From contig CABXKH010000013.1 in NCBI GenBank assembly GCA_902512685.1, positions 1-42,078 of the forward strand: a DNA stretch of 42,078 nt, given 5' to 3'. The translations under genes and the position numbers were made by a program. Positions 18,630-27,594 of the stretch are shown here, piece after piece. Under the pieces are notes generated by a model. That model had not been told where the DNA came from and did no database searches. It saw only the letters and a list, made by a program, of their open reading frames with translations. The stretch's first letter is position 1; each line of letters begins with the position of its first letter. This stretch comes from Paracoccaceae bacterium. Lineage in GTDB: Bacteria > Pseudomonadota > Alphaproteobacteria > Rhodobacterales > Rhodobacteraceae.

Positions 18630-19832
18630 TTAGCCTACGTGTTCTGGGTGCGCCTTGTGAGAGCCGGAGCATATCCAAATGGCGATGCTCAGACTGATAA
18701 GGGACAGCATGAGCATCAGACTAATGAGCACAATAGCCGTTGGGTGAGCTTGAATAAGCGCCCCTGTTATGGTGCTAAAGATGGCTCCAAAAACAACAAT
18801 GACAGCCCCAAAAAGCCCAGACGCGCTGGCAGCCAGGTCTTGGCGCACAAATAAGATGGCCGAGCTTGCACTTGGAATGGTCAGGCCATTGCCGAGACCT
18901 GCACAGATTGCGCCGCCAAAAAGAGCCCAAGGCGGCACCGAATTGGTCCAAAGCAATAATAAACAGACAAGCAATCCAAACATGGCAATACTTCTGCCCA
19001 TTAAGATCACCGTGTTTGCCGCATGTCTGCGTGCAAGTTGAGACGATAGAAAACTGCCAGTTAAAAATCCCATGGTCATTGAGCCTATGGCTAGACCAAT
19101 TTGACTTTGTGTCATGTTCAATTGCTCTACGGCCACCAAAGGCACTCCGCTGACAAAAACATAAAAAGCCCCAATTGAGAATGCCATGATAAGAGTATAG
19201 GCCCAAAAATGCCCGCTTTTGATCAGTTCAAAATAGGTCTTTATAAACACTGCTGCTCCAGCGCGCTGGGCTGAAGATGTTTCCGGCAACCTGATCCAGA
19301 CCAACGCCCATAGCGCGATACCTGTGCCTGCATAGAACCAAAAATTTGCCCGCCAGCCCGCTGCATCTGACAGAAACCCTCCAAGTGAGGGCGCAAGGAT
19401 CGGCGCAAGGCTCATGGCCATGCCAATATATCCTAAAATGATGGTCGCCTGTTTTGGGGCAGCGACGTCGCTTACGATAGCGCGTGATAAAACCGACCCA
19501 GTGATCACCGCGCCCTGCAAAACCCTAAAAAAGAGAAAGCTGTTAAAATTCTCGGCCAGAGCGCATCCAACAGAGGCTGCAGCAAAAAGCCCGAGGCTGG
19601 CCAATAAAACCGGCCGCCGGCCAAACCTATCGGCCCCCGGACCCGCCAGAAGTTGAAGAACTGCAGTAAACATCAGATAGCCAGAGACAGCCATGGCCAT
19701 TGTGTAATAGCCAACGTTGAAGTCCTGTGCCATGATGCCCAAGGATGGCAGGAACATATTAAGGGACATCAACGGGACGGCCGTTAACAACGTCAGAGTG
19801 ATAATAATGTTTGGCGTCGAGGACTGTGTCAT
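18630..19832 (-). CDS. MFS drug exporter, Bcr/CflA family
   Basis: This is a 400-residue twelve-helix major facilitator transporter. The Bcr/CflA-type features include PLMSLNMFLPSLGIMA in helix 1, motif A (GADRFGRRPVLL) between helices 2 and 3, FRVLQGAVITGSVLSRAIVSD in helix 4, and APSLGGFLSDAAGWRANFWF. Such proteins export drugs such as bicyclomycin or chloramphenicol, or metabolites, by proton antiport. I chose the ATG at 19832; a TTG four codons upstream is also possible, and neither has a clear ribosome site. A palindrome lies over a candidate promoter upstream. It converges with the dehydrogenase gene. Confidence 0.9.
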   Translation of the reverse strand: MTQSSTPNIIITLTLLTAVPLMSLNMFLPSLGIMAQDFNVGYYTMAMAVSGYLMFTAVLQLLAGPGADRFGRRPVLLASLGLFAAASVGCALAENFNSFLFFRVLQGAVITGSVLSRAIVSDVAAPKQATIILGYIGMAMSLAPILAPSLGGFLSDAAGWRANFWFYAGTGIALWALVWIRLPETSSAQRAGAAVFIKTYFELIKSGHFWAYTLIMAFSIGAFYVFVSGVPLVAVEQLNMTQSQIGLAIGSMTMGFLTGSFLSSQLARRHAANTVILMGRSIAMFGLLVCLLLLWTNSVPPWALFGGAICAGLGNGLTIPSASSAILFVRQDLAASASGLFGAVIVVFGAIFSTITGALIQAHPTAIVLISLMLMLSLISLSIAIWICSGSHKAHPEHVG

Positions 19833-19896
19833 TGGGCTATTCAAAAATGAGACTAGGATTGAGACATATACGAAAATAAACCCATTGGTAGGCCCA

Positions 19897-19925
19897 AATT
19901 AACGGCACCGTTAAAAAGCAGACAA
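19897..19925 (-). promoter_or_regulatory. candidate promoter with overlapping palindrome upstream of the MFS exporter
   Basis: On the minus strand TTGTCT (19920-19925) and TTAATT (19897-19902) are 17 bases apart and fit a sigma-70 pattern about 65 bases before the exporter ATG. A perfect palindrome, TTAACGG-CA-CCGTTAA (19899-19914), covers the spacer and the -10 box, where a repressor would block transcription. Seven-base arms with a two-base centre fit a dimeric regulator such as TetR or MarR; no such gene is adjacent. Confidence 0.45.
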
Positions 19926-20034
19926 ATATATTTACAGATCAAAAACTCAAATCGCGGCTGATTGCCACTTTGACAAATTTGCTATGAATTACATCAGGGC
20001 AGGGCGGTTTTATAGGTAAAATCCGCACCACCGT

Positions 20035-20061
20035 GATACTGCCGCGATACCGACGGGATAC
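20035..20061. repeat. three GATAC copies at exact 11-base spacing
   Basis: GATAC occurs at 20035, 20046 and 20057, with partly conserved bases between the copies (CCG after copies two and three). The array lies just past the sulP end, in the gap before the exporter gene. The spacing is about one helical turn, so the copies face the same side of the DNA. No function is known to me. Confidence 0.5.
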
Positions 20062-20062
20062 C

Positions 20063-20094
20063 GATGCGCCGTTTTGGGCAAAAGCGCATCTTTT
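20063..20094. terminator. hairpin downstream of sulP
   Basis: GATGCGC pairs with GCGCATC, and inside it TTTTG pairs with CAAAA around a GG centre, with a two-base bulge. It lies 16 bases past the sulP stop, where a terminator is expected, but the T run (four T) follows it on the plus strand and not in the sulP direction. It may terminate sulP imperfectly or stop antisense transcription. Confidence 0.4.
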
Positions 20095-20106
20095 AACGCA
20101 GTGTTG

Positions 20107-21729
20107 TCAGCTTTCCAGAATACCGGTTCTGACCCCGTAGTTCACCGCCACGCCATAGTCGGGATCATCTTCACTACCGACGACCAAATGCCCCGCCCGA
20201 GTGAGCAATTTATGGCAGTCTCGACTGAGGTGGCGCAGCTGAATTTTCTTGCCCACCGCTTCATACTTGGTCGCCAAAGCCTCTATGGCCTGCAGGGCGG
20301 ACTGATCCACAACCCGGCTTTCGGCAAAATCAATGATCACGGTTTGGGGATCTTTTTCTGGTGAAAAAAGTTCGGCAAAACCCTCGGATGAACCGAAGAA
20401 CAAGGGCCCCTGAATGAGATAGGATTTGTGACCGTCATCGTGAATGGCTGTATTTGCGCTAATCCGGCGGGCATTATTCCAAGCATAGGCCAAGGCCGAC
20501 ACAATCACGCCAACAACAACCGCCACTGCCAAGTCAGAGATCACCGTCACCACGGTGACAAGGATGGTCACAAAAGCATCTGGCAGTGGCACACGCCGCA
20601 GAATTCTAAGTGAATTCCACGCAAATGTGCCGATCACAACCATGAACATCACCCCGACAAGCGCCGCCAGTGGAATGAGTTCGATAATAGGCGATCCCAA
20701 GACGATAAAGATCAATAAAAACAATGCAGCAGCGATGCCCGCCAGCCGCGTACGCCCACCCGATTTGACGTTGATCATAGACTGACCAATCATCGCGCAG
20801 CCGCCCATTCCGCCAAAAAATCCGGTGACCGTATTGGCAACGCCTTGGGCGATACATTCCTGGCTGGCCCCGCCGCGTTTGCCAAGCATTTCACCAACTA
20901 GATTGAGCGTAAGCAGGCTTTCAATCAGGCCAATCGCGGCCAGGATCACCGCATAGGGAAGGATAATTTCAAGCGTTTCCAGGTTGAGCGGAACCATCGG
21001 AATATGAAATGCAGGCAGGCCGCCGCTAATCGAAGCCATGTCCCCAACGCGCGGCACATCCAAACCGAAGCCTATGACCACAGCGGCCACAACAGCGATC
21101 CCGGCAAGCGGCGCTGGAATGGCTTTGGTCACCCGAGGAAGAAGATAAATAATCGCCATGGTCAAAGCGACAAGCCCCAACATGGTGAGCAAAGGCCCGC
21201 CGCTAAGCCAAGCACCCCCAGTGGCGCCATGGGCCCCGACCGTCACGCTGCCAGGTTCTTTGAACTGGGTCATTTGAGCCAGAAAGATCACAATTGCCAG
21301 CCCGTTCACAAAGCCCAGCATCACCGGATGCGGCACCAGTCGAATGAACTTCCCCCACTGCATGACACCCGCAAAAATCTGCAGCATCCCCATCAGAACC
21401 ACTGTGGCAAAAAGATATTCGACCCCATGCTCAGCCACCAAAGCAACCATCACAACTGCCAGCGCACCGGTTGCCCCTGAAATCATTCCGGGGCGACCGC
21501 CAAAGACCGCCGTGATCAAACCAACAAGAAAGGCAGCATAAAGTCCAACGAGCGGATGCACACCTGCAACAAAGGCAAATGCTACGGCTTCTGGCACCAA
21601 GGCCAAGGCAACTGTTAAACCGGCTAAAAGTTCGGTACCGATGCGTCCTGCATTGAGATTTTTTTCGTTGCTTAAGCCTAGATCAAGCATCGTTAAATTG
21701 GCAAAACTGCCAAAAATAGCGCGTTTCAT
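20107..21729 (-). CDS. SulP family anion transporter with STAS domain
   Basis: This inner-membrane transporter has 540 residues. Residues 25-420 form the SulP membrane domain, with TVALALVPEAVAFAFVAGVHPLVGLYAAF at the first helices and SGATGALAVVMVALV next. The C-terminal STAS domain (about 430-530) includes VIIDFAESRVVDQSALQAI. SulP proteins carry sulfate, bicarbonate (BicA, DauA-like) or dicarboxylates with sodium or protons. No sulfur-assimilation gene is adjacent, so the substrate is open; bicarbonate uptake is a fair alternative to sulfate. The ATG at 21729 has AAAGGA about 15 bases upstream, a long distance; a later Met (MLDLGL) is also possible. Phased G tracts lie upstream. Confidence 0.92.
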   Translation of the reverse strand: MKRAIFGSFANLTMLDLGLSNEKNLNAGRIGTELLAGLTVALALVPEAVAFAFVAGVHPLVGLYAAFLVGLITAVFGGRPGMISGATGALAVVMVALVAEHGVEYLFATVVLMGMLQIFAGVMQWGKFIRLVPHPVMLGFVNGLAIVIFLAQMTQFKEPGSVTVGAHGATGGAWLSGGPLLTMLGLVALTMAIIYLLPRVTKAIPAPLAGIAVVAAVVIGFGLDVPRVGDMASISGGLPAFHIPMVPLNLETLEIILPYAVILAAIGLIESLLTLNLVGEMLGKRGGASQECIAQGVANTVTGFFGGMGGCAMIGQSMINVKSGGRTRLAGIAAALFLLIFIVLGSPIIELIPLAALVGVMFMVVIGTFAWNSLRILRRVPLPDAFVTILVTVVTVISDLAVAVVVGVIVSALAYAWNNARRISANTAIHDDGHKSYLIQGPLFFGSSEGFAELFSPEKDPQTVIIDFAESRVVDQSALQAIEALATKYEAVGKKIQLRHLSRDCHKLLTRAGHLVVGSEDDPDYGVAVNYGVRTGILES

Positions 21730-22059
21730 GATTTGGGGTATGTCCTTTGACGGAAGTGTCTGGAACCCCCTAACGTGTTTCCCCGCAAACGAAAACCCCC
21801 GAAGTCGCTCTAAGTTTGCAATTAATGCCTAGAATATCGCCTTATTGGCCTATTTTTGAAAAACTGGGTTCATTTAGGTTATTTTTTGTACAAAGTGCGT
21901 AACGGTTGATGTCATGTAAAGCTGTACTTAGGGCGATCAATCCCAGCATTATTTAAGGTAAAACAAAATATTATGAGGGAACTTTCCAACCCCACAATCA
22001 GGCTGTATTTATCGCTTCACGGTGAAGTAGTTTGCGGCAGTCCAAAAGGGAGATTCAGC
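21730..22059. other. 330-base divergent intergenic region, sulP / methylthioadenosine phosphorylase
   Basis: I see no gene here. It should hold the promoters of both flanking genes. C tracts begin at 21766, 21781 and 21796, exactly 15 bases apart (G tracts in the sulP direction). An odd palindrome, CTTCAC-G-GTGAAG, is at 22015-22027, 33 bases before the phosphorylase start. The middle is AT-rich. An in-frame ATG-like start at 21973 upstream of the phosphorylase exists but would add unconserved residues. Confidence 0.6.
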
Positions 22060-22941
22060 ATGAATGCCAGAGTTCTAGGGGTAATCGGCGGTTCAGGGGT
22101 TTATGAAATTAATGGCTTGCAGGATGCTGAATGGCAAACTGTCGATACACCATGGGGATCGCCATCCGACCAAATTTTGACAGGTGAGATCAACGGTGTA
22201 AAAATGGCTTTTTTACCGCGCCACGGACGCGGCCACACTCTTAGTCCCAGCACGGTCCCTTACCGTGCAAATATCGATGCTTTAAAGCGATTGGGGGTCA
22301 GTGACTTAGTGTCCGTATCAGCCTGCGGATCATTTCGCGAGGAAATGGCTCCTGGGGATTTTGTCATTGTGGATCAGTTTATTGATCGGACTTTCGCACG
22401 GGAAAAGTCATTTTTTGGAAGCGGCTGTGTGGCGCACGTATCTATGGCATATCCAACCTGCGCCCGGCTTTCCAAAGCGTGTTTTGATGTCGCAAATGAT
22501 GCTGGTATACCCGTTCATTTCGGCGGCACTTATCTGGCGATGGAGGGGCCGCAGTTTTCTACCTTGGCAGAAAGCCGCATGTATCGCGAAAGCTGGGGCG
22601 CTGATGTAATCGGTATGACCAACATGCCTGAGGCGAAATTGGCCCGCGAAGCTGAGATTTGTTATGCCTCGGTTGCGATGGTTACAGATTACGACAGCTG
22701 GCATCCTGAGCACGGAGAGGTTGACGTCACAGAGATCATTAAGGTTTTAACGGGCAATGCAGATAAAGGCCGTGATCTGGTGCGGCGGTTGCCAGAGAAA
22801 CTAGGCTCAGATCTTTCAGCTTGCCCTCATGGCTGCGACCGCGCGTTGGATTTTGCGATCCTTACCGCTCCGGACAAACGCGATCCAGACCTTTCGTTAA
22901 AATTGGATGCAATTTTAAAACGGGTTCTAGAATCTGCTTAA
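22060..22941 (+). CDS. mtnP: S-methyl-5'-thioadenosine phosphorylase
   Basis: This enzyme splits methylthioadenosine, a by-product of polyamine and homoserine-lactone synthesis, into adenine and methylthioribose-1-phosphate. The ATG at 22060 gives 293 residues and has AAGGGAG before it; conserved sequence (VLGVIGGSGVYEI) starts at once. The phosphate-binding RHGRGHTLSPSTVPYRAN and the MEGPQFSTLAESRMYR and GMTNMPEAKLAREAEICY segments identify the PNP/MTAP family and favour methylthioadenosine over inosine or guanosine. apt follows on the same strand after 145 bases, matching adenine salvage. Confidence 0.95.
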   Translation: MNARVLGVIGGSGVYEINGLQDAEWQTVDTPWGSPSDQILTGEINGVKMAFLPRHGRGHTLSPSTVPYRANIDALKRLGVSDLVSVSACGSFREEMAPGDFVIVDQFIDRTFAREKSFFGSGCVAHVSMAYPTCARLSKACFDVANDAGIPVHFGGTYLAMEGPQFSTLAESRMYRESWGADVIGMTNMPEAKLAREAEICYASVAMVTDYDSWHPEHGEVDVTEIIKVLTGNADKGRDLVRRLPEKLGSDLSACPHGCDRALDFAILTAPDKRDPDLSLKLDAILKRVLESA

Positions 22942-23086
22942 CAGAGCTTTTCAACTTGATGTGAAAGCTATGATGTTCATAAATCTTTAGAATGGTGCCT
23001 TTGAAACAAGCTTGCCCTTCTGCAATAGACATATCCAAGCGCCTTAATGTTAAAAGTAAAATACGGTCATAAGAGAAAGAAAAGTG

Positions 23087-23617
23087 ATGAAAGCTGTCCA
23101 AGATTATATCCGCACAATTGTTGATTTCCCGCATGAAGGTATTTTGTTCCGGGATGTTACCACATTGTTTTCTGATCCGCGTGGGTTTCGGATGGCGGTG
23201 GATCAGATGCTTCACCCCTATGCTGGAAAGCAGATCGATAAGGTTGTGGGTTTAGAAGCGCGTGGTTTCATCCTAGGCGGTGTGATTGCGCATCAGCTGG
23301 GTACAGGATTTGTGCCGATCCGCAAAAAGGGCAAGCTGCCTGGAGCGACGATCAGTCAGGAATATACTCTTGAGTACGGAGCGGCCGTGGTCGAAGTGCA
23401 TGATGATGCTATTCAACCGGGTGAGCGCATTTTGCTTGTCGATGATTTGCTGGCTACTGGTGGTACGGCCGAGGCAGGAATAAAGCTTGTTGAGCGGTTG
23501 GGGGGCGAAATCATGGGTTGCGATTTTATTGTCAATCTGCCCGATCTGGGGGGGCGCGATAAGCTTAAGGCGATGGGCATGGACGTTCACGCACTTTGTA
23601 ACTTTGAGGGCCTATAA
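23087..23617 (+). CDS. apt: adenine phosphoribosyltransferase
   Basis: Apt converts adenine and PRPP to AMP. The 176-residue protein begins [24 protein letters not shown], typical of the family, has [13 protein letters not shown], and carries the PRPP-binding motif [14 protein letters not shown]. The ATG at 23087 is taken rather than the GTG one codon earlier; a purine-rich AGAAAGAAAAG precedes it. Together with the upstream phosphorylase it completes recovery of adenine from methylthioadenosine. Confidence 0.97.
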   Translation: MKAVQDYIRTIVDFPHEGILFRDVTTLFSDPRGFRMAVDQMLHPYAGKQIDKVVGLEARGFILGGVIAHQLGTGFVPIRKKGKLPGATISQEYTLEYGAAVVEVHDDAIQPGERILLVDDLLATGGTAEAGIKLVERLGGEIMGCDFIVNLPDLGGRDKLKAMGMDVHALCNFEGL

Positions 23618-23669
23618 ATGGCTTGATAGTGCCTGAAATCCACCTATGTCCCCCTTAGGGGTTTAACAC

Positions 23670-24050
23670 ATGAGCAATATCACCAAGGTTTTATATAATG
23701 GCGACTGCCCGGTATGCAGTTTTGAGATTGATCATTATGCATCTTATAGTCGCAAGCATCAATTGCCATTAGAGTTTGAGGATTTAAATCAAAGTGATCT
23801 CGCGCTATGGCAACTGAGTGAAGATCAGGCGGCTCGACGATTATATGTACACCATAAGGATGAACTGGTTTCTGGCATTCCGGCTTTTTTAATCCTATGG
23901 CGGCAAATGCCAAGGTATCGACCTTTCGCAGTTTTTGTCGGGTTCCCGGGTATTCGGCAGATTGCGATTTTAATCTACAATTCAATTCTCGCGCCCCTCA
24001 TTTATGGGTGGCATTTGCGAAGAAAAGCCAAAGCACTAAAGTTTAAATAA
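23670..24050 (+). CDS. DCC (DUF393) family thioredoxin-like protein
   Basis: This 126-residue protein belongs to the DCC family, named for the conserved YNGDCPVC start; here Y9 to C16 are intact, giving a CxxC pair like a thiol-disulfide oxidoreductase. A hydrophobic stretch (about 75-115) towards the end may associate with the membrane, and the tail is basic (RRKAKALKFK). The function of the family is poorly known. It follows apt by 52 bases and converges with argF, ten bases apart. Family assignment is secure. Confidence 0.9.
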   Translation: MSNITKVLYNGDCPVCSFEIDHYASYSRKHQLPLEFEDLNQSDLALWQLSEDQAARRLYVHHKDELVSGIPAFLILWRQMPRYRPFAVFVGFPGIRQIAILIYNSILAPLIYGWHLRRKAKALKFK

Positions 24051-24060
24051 ATCCCTAAAG

Positions 24061-24987
24061 TTAAACTCCCAAACAGTGGCGCATGATGGCCTTTTGAACG
24101 TGCAGTCTATTTTCAGCCTCATCAAAAATGACAGAATGGGGACCATCCATAACCTCTGAGGTGGCTTCATCATCACGGTGTGCGGGCAGACAATGCATGA
24201 AAAGTGCATTTGGCTTGGCGTTTGACATCAGATCAGTATTGACCTGATAACCCCGTAACTGGTTGTGCCGCCGTTCCCGTGCGGATTGTGGGTCGTGCAT
24301 GCTAACCCACGTGTCAGTCACGACCAAATCAGCGCCCTGAACTGCTTTTTGCGGATTGCGTTCGATTGTGACGTTTATGCCTTTATCTCGTGCTTTTTGA
24401 AGCAAATTTTGGTCAGGGTCTAATGGTTCCGGCCCGGTAAAAGTGAGATCAAAGCCAAATTGCACAGCTGCGTGGGCAAAACTGGTAAAGACATTGTTGC
24501 CATCGCCTGACCACACTACTTTGCGGCCTTTGATTGGCCCTCGGTGTTCTTCAAATGTCATAATATCAGCCATAATTTGGCAAGGATGGCTTCTGTTGGT
24601 CAACCCGTTAATGACGGGAACAGTGGCAAAATCCGCCATTTCCAGAAGCGTTGCCTCTTCGAAAGTTCGGATCATAATTAGATCGACGTAGCGACTGAGC
24701 ACCCGCGCCGTATCTGCGATAGTTTCACCGTGGCCCAATTGCATGTCGGCCCCGGATAAAAGCATGGTTTGCCCACCCATTTGGCGAACACCGACATCAA
24801 AGCTGACCCGGGTGCGGGTCGATGGTTTTTCGAAAATCAATGCCACCATTTGACCCGAAAGCGGTTGATCTTTATCAAGAGTTCCTTTAGGCGACCCAAT
24901 CCGAGCCTGCTTCATTTCCAATGCGGTATCAATTATACCACGCAGTGCCTTGGGATTACTTTTGTCTATATCTAGAAAGTGGGTCAT
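24061..24987 (-). CDS. argF: ornithine carbamoyltransferase
   Basis: ArgF joins carbamoyl phosphate and ornithine to citrulline in arginine synthesis. The 308-residue protein has the carbamoyl-phosphate loop STRTR at 56-60, followed by [12 protein letters not shown], the [11 protein letters not shown] motif, and the MHCLPAHR motif with the catalytic cysteine. The length is normal and it is cytoplasmic, probably a trimer. It follows argD by 58 bases on the same strand, an order common in alphaproteobacteria, so the two are likely co-transcribed. Confidence 0.98.
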   Translation of the reverse strand: MTHFLDIDKSNPKALRGIIDTALEMKQARIGSPKGTLDKDQPLSGQMVALIFEKPSTRTRVSFDVGVRQMGGQTMLLSGADMQLGHGETIADTARVLSRYVDLIMIRTFEEATLLEMADFATVPVINGLTNRSHPCQIMADIMTFEEHRGPIKGRKVVWSGDGNNVFTSFAHAAVQFGFDLTFTGPEPLDPDQNLLQKARDKGINVTIERNPQKAVQGADLVVTDTWVSMHDPQSARERRHNQLRGYQVNTDLMSNAKPNALFMHCLPAHRDDEATSEVMDGPHSVIFDEAENRLHVQKAIMRHCLGV

Positions 24988-25045
24988 TTAAGGTATCTCT
25001 TTTTGTTTTCAGACTTGAAAGTATGAGTGGATATAATATCGCAAT

Positions 25046-26224
25046 TCATACACATGTTTCACAAGCTTTTGCGGCCTTGTCCAATCTTGCAACAGCTGCG
25101 GAGATTTCTTTTTCGCTTAGGTTTAAAGGTGGTAATAAGCGAATGACATTATCTGCTGCGGGCACTGTAATCAATTCAGCATCGTAGCAAGCTTTTAGAA
25201 AATCGCTATTGGGAATTTTACATTTTAACCCAAGCATCAAGCCAGAACCGCGGACCTCTTGGAAGATGTCCGGGTGGGCAGCGACCAAACTTTCCAACGG
25301 TTGGCGTAAAAGCCCTGATTTGCGTTGCACGCCCTCTAAAAACGCCTCCTCAGCAATATGATCAATCACGGTGCACCCCACAGCACAAGCCAGCGGGTTG
25401 CCCCCATAGGTTGAGCCATGAGTGCCTGCGGTCATGCCTGAAGCTGCGTTTTCGGTTGCCAAGACTGCTCCTAACGGGAAACCTCCACCAATGCCCTTGG
25501 CCACCATCATAATATCGGGCTCAATACCGGCCCATTCATGAGCAAAAAGTTTGCCGGTGCGCCCCATTCCACATTGTACTTCATCCAAGATTAGCAAAAT
25601 ACCGTGATCATCACAAAGTCTGCGCAGTTCTTTCAAACACGCGTCTGGCAGCAGTCGTATCCCACCTTCACCCTGCAGCGGCTCAACGATCATGGCAGCA
25701 GTTTTTTGCGAAATCGCGGCAGCTGCAGCTTCGTGGTCGGCCCAATCCAAGTGCACAAACCCGGGTAAAAGGGGGCCAAAACCTTTGGTCAGTTTTTCGC
25801 TGCCAGCTGCTGCAATACCGGCAGACGAACGGCCATGAAACGAGCCGTCAAAAGCGATAATTTCAAAGCGATCTTCTGCGCCTTTATCATACCAGTACTT
25901 ACGCGCCATTTTAATCGCCAATTCGCAACTTTCCGTGCCGGAATTGGTAAAAAAAACAGTGTCTGCAAAGGTAAGGTCGACCAACCTGTCAGCTAAATTC
26001 TGTTGCTGCGGAATTTGATATAGGTTTGAGACATGCCAAAGGTTTTGAGCCTGTTCATTCAGCGCACTCACCAGAGCGGGGTGTGCGTGGCCAAGGGCGT
26101 TGACTGCTATGCCCGCGCCAAAGTCCAGGAATCGACGGCCATCTTGCTCAATCAACCAGCTGCCTTCGCCTTTGACAAAGGTCAAAGGTGCGCGAGAGTA
26201 AGTTGGCAAAATAGAGCTGGTCAT
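25046..26224 (-). CDS. argD: acetylornithine aminotransferase
   Basis: ArgD is a PLP class III aminotransferase that makes N-acetylornithine from the semialdehyde; it may also act on succinyl-diaminopimelate in lysine synthesis. From the ATG at 26224 it has 392 residues. The PLP lysine is K243 (VAKGIGGGFPLGA), with D214 in LILDEVQCGMGRTG and NSGTESCELAIK near residue 95. AAAGGA precedes the ATG, which is why the TTG one codon earlier was not used. It is the first gene of the argD-argF pair. Confidence 0.97.
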   Translation of the reverse strand: MTSSILPTYSRAPLTFVKGEGSWLIEQDGRRFLDFGAGIAVNALGHAHPALVSALNEQAQNLWHVSNLYQIPQQQNLADRLVDLTFADTVFFTNSGTESCELAIKMARKYWYDKGAEDRFEIIAFDGSFHGRSSAGIAAAGSEKLTKGFGPLLPGFVHLDWADHEAAAAAISQKTAAMIVEPLQGEGGIRLLPDACLKELRRLCDDHGILLILDEVQCGMGRTGKLFAHEWAGIEPDIMMVAKGIGGGFPLGAVLATENAASGMTAGTHGSTYGGNPLACAVGCTVIDHIAEEAFLEGVQRKSGLLRQPLESLVAAHPDIFQEVRGSGLMLGLKCKIPNSDFLKACYDAELITVPAADNVIRLLPPLNLSEKEISAAVARLDKAAKACETCV

Positions 26225-26416
26225 CAAAGTAATCCTTTTAGGTGGAGTTTAGCGCCCAAGTGGCAATCTAATGGTAAATGTCTGGTAAAGACACAGCTTT
26301 CAGGGTTCGGGCCCATGCTGGGCCTTACCGTTTATCGGCGTCGCAGCGCCGCGTATGCCTGAAAAGTTGTCATAATTGCCGTGTCGCATAAAAGTTGAAT
26401 TTTTGCAATCCAAAAC

Positions 26417-27022
26417 TCAATTATCGGGACGCGACAAAGAAAATAAGTTTTCCACCTTAGTATAATCACGATATCCCAAACGGGCCAATGGGGTGAATTT
26501 TGTAATATCGAATATCCCTTCTACCAGACAGTCGTCGCGCAGGTGAATACCGATAACTTCACCAAAGACCGCAAAGTTAGCTTCGCCCTCTAAAGGCAAA
26601 ATTTGGGTAACGCGACACTCAAGTGCGGCCGGCGCTTCGGCGACACGTTGACAGTTAATAGTATGACATTTTTCGCTTTTTATCCCTGCATGGGAAAATT
26701 CATCAACGCTATTCGGAAGAGAAGCAGAGCTGGCATTCATAGCATCTATCATAGCGTTCTCGACGATGTTCACGCAAAATTCTCCTGTTTTGCGAATGTT
26801 AGCGACACTGTCTTTTGTGCCTGTCTGATCTGGCTTTACTCCTGTTGATGCAAACATTACCTGCGGCGGCACATAAGCCACTGCGTTAAAAAATGAATAG
26901 GGTGCTAGATTATTATGGCCGTCTGGATCACAGCTGGATATCCACCCGATCGGACGAGGTGTCACGATCGCATTAAATGGGTTGTGTGGCAAATTATGCC
27001 CATCTTTTGGTTTGTAAAACAT
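26417..27022 (-). CDS. flavin reductase-like domain protein
   Basis: This 201-residue protein has the FMN-binding split-barrel fold of the flavin reductase/DIM6-NTAB family. The N-terminal half shows IVTPRPIGWISS, NLAPYSFFNAVAYVPPQV and a conserved TGTKDSVANI with FCVNIV. Such proteins bind FMN and may reduce flavin for a partner monooxygenase or act on unknown flavin substrates; no monooxygenase is adjacent. AGGAG lies nine bases before the ATG. It diverges from the GNAT gene at 27058 with only 35 bases between. The specific role is unknown. Confidence 0.88.
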   Translation of the reverse strand: MFYKPKDGHNLPHNPFNAIVTPRPIGWISSCDPDGHNNLAPYSFFNAVAYVPPQVMFASTGVKPDQTGTKDSVANIRKTGEFCVNIVENAMIDAMNASSASLPNSVDEFSHAGIKSEKCHTINCQRVAEAPAALECRVTQILPLEGEANFAVFGEVIGIHLRDDCLVEGIFDITKFTPLARLGYRDYTKVENLFSLSRPDN

Positions 27023-27057
27023 TACCTAAAACTCCTATTTGATCCTGACTTAGCCGC

Positions 27058-27594
27058 ATGCTACTTCGCTTTCCAGTCAAAATATGGACCGTGAGTGTTG
27101 TGCTGGACTTGATACCTGAGACAAAACAGGACTGGTGGGAGGTCGAAGCACTGTTTGATTTGTGCTTCGCACCCGGACGTGAAGCGCTGTCTTCTTATCG
27201 TCTACGCGATAATGCAGATCCGGTTTTTGATCTCTGCCATATTGTGCGCGACCGAAGTGGTATTTTAGGCGGCGCAATCCGCTTTTGGCCAGTTCAGGTT
27301 TCTGGGCATCCGGTTTTACTTCTTGGTCCGGTCGCTGTGCATCCAACGCGCCAAGGCGAAGGTTTGGGCGGGGTATTAATTCGCGAAAGCCTAAAGAAAG
27401 CTGCTGAGTTGGGCTGGCAGTATGTGATATTGGTCGGGGATGAACCTTATTATAGCCGTTTTGGGTTTTCCCTATTGCAAGACATTGAAATGCCGCCGCC
27501 TGTGAACCCTGCCCGGGTTTTGGGGCTAGCGCTTGGTGACGGTAGACGGGAAGACCTGATGGGCCGCGTAGAACAGCTTCCTCTTCAACCTTAG
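27058..27594 (+). CDS. GNAT N-acetyltransferase (YhbS-like)
   Basis: This 178-residue GNAT protein has the acetyl-CoA-binding segment VAVHPTRQGEGLGGVLIRESL (around residue 90) and a YYSRFGF motif, as in YhbS-like acetyltransferases. The substrate is unknown. The start is uncertain: I used the ATG at 27058, but a GTG at 27091 would place the start closer to the conserved sequence. The stop overlaps the stop of ycjF on the other strand by a few bases, so the two genes converge end to end. Confidence 0.88.
   Translation: MLLRFPVKIWTVSVVLDLIPETKQDWWEVEALFDLCFAPGREALSSYRLRDNADPVFDLCHIVRDRSGILGGAIRFWPVQVSGHPVLLLGPVAVHPTRQGEGLGGVLIRESLKKAAELGWQYVILVGDEPYYSRFGFSLLQDIEMPPPVNPARVLGLALGDGRREDLMGRVEQLPLQP

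Noticed and set aside
21004-21480. A 158-codon plus-strand frame inside sulP
   Set aside because: It is histidine- and glutamine-rich with no domain pattern, as expected for the complement of a membrane protein gene.
21766-21800. G-quadruplex upstream of sulP
   Set aside because: Only three G runs lie on the strand within the usual loop distances; a fourth was not found.
26225-26416. Possible tRNA or structured RNA in the gap before argD
   Set aside because: Several short stems are present, but no T-loop, D-loop or cloverleaf can be built.
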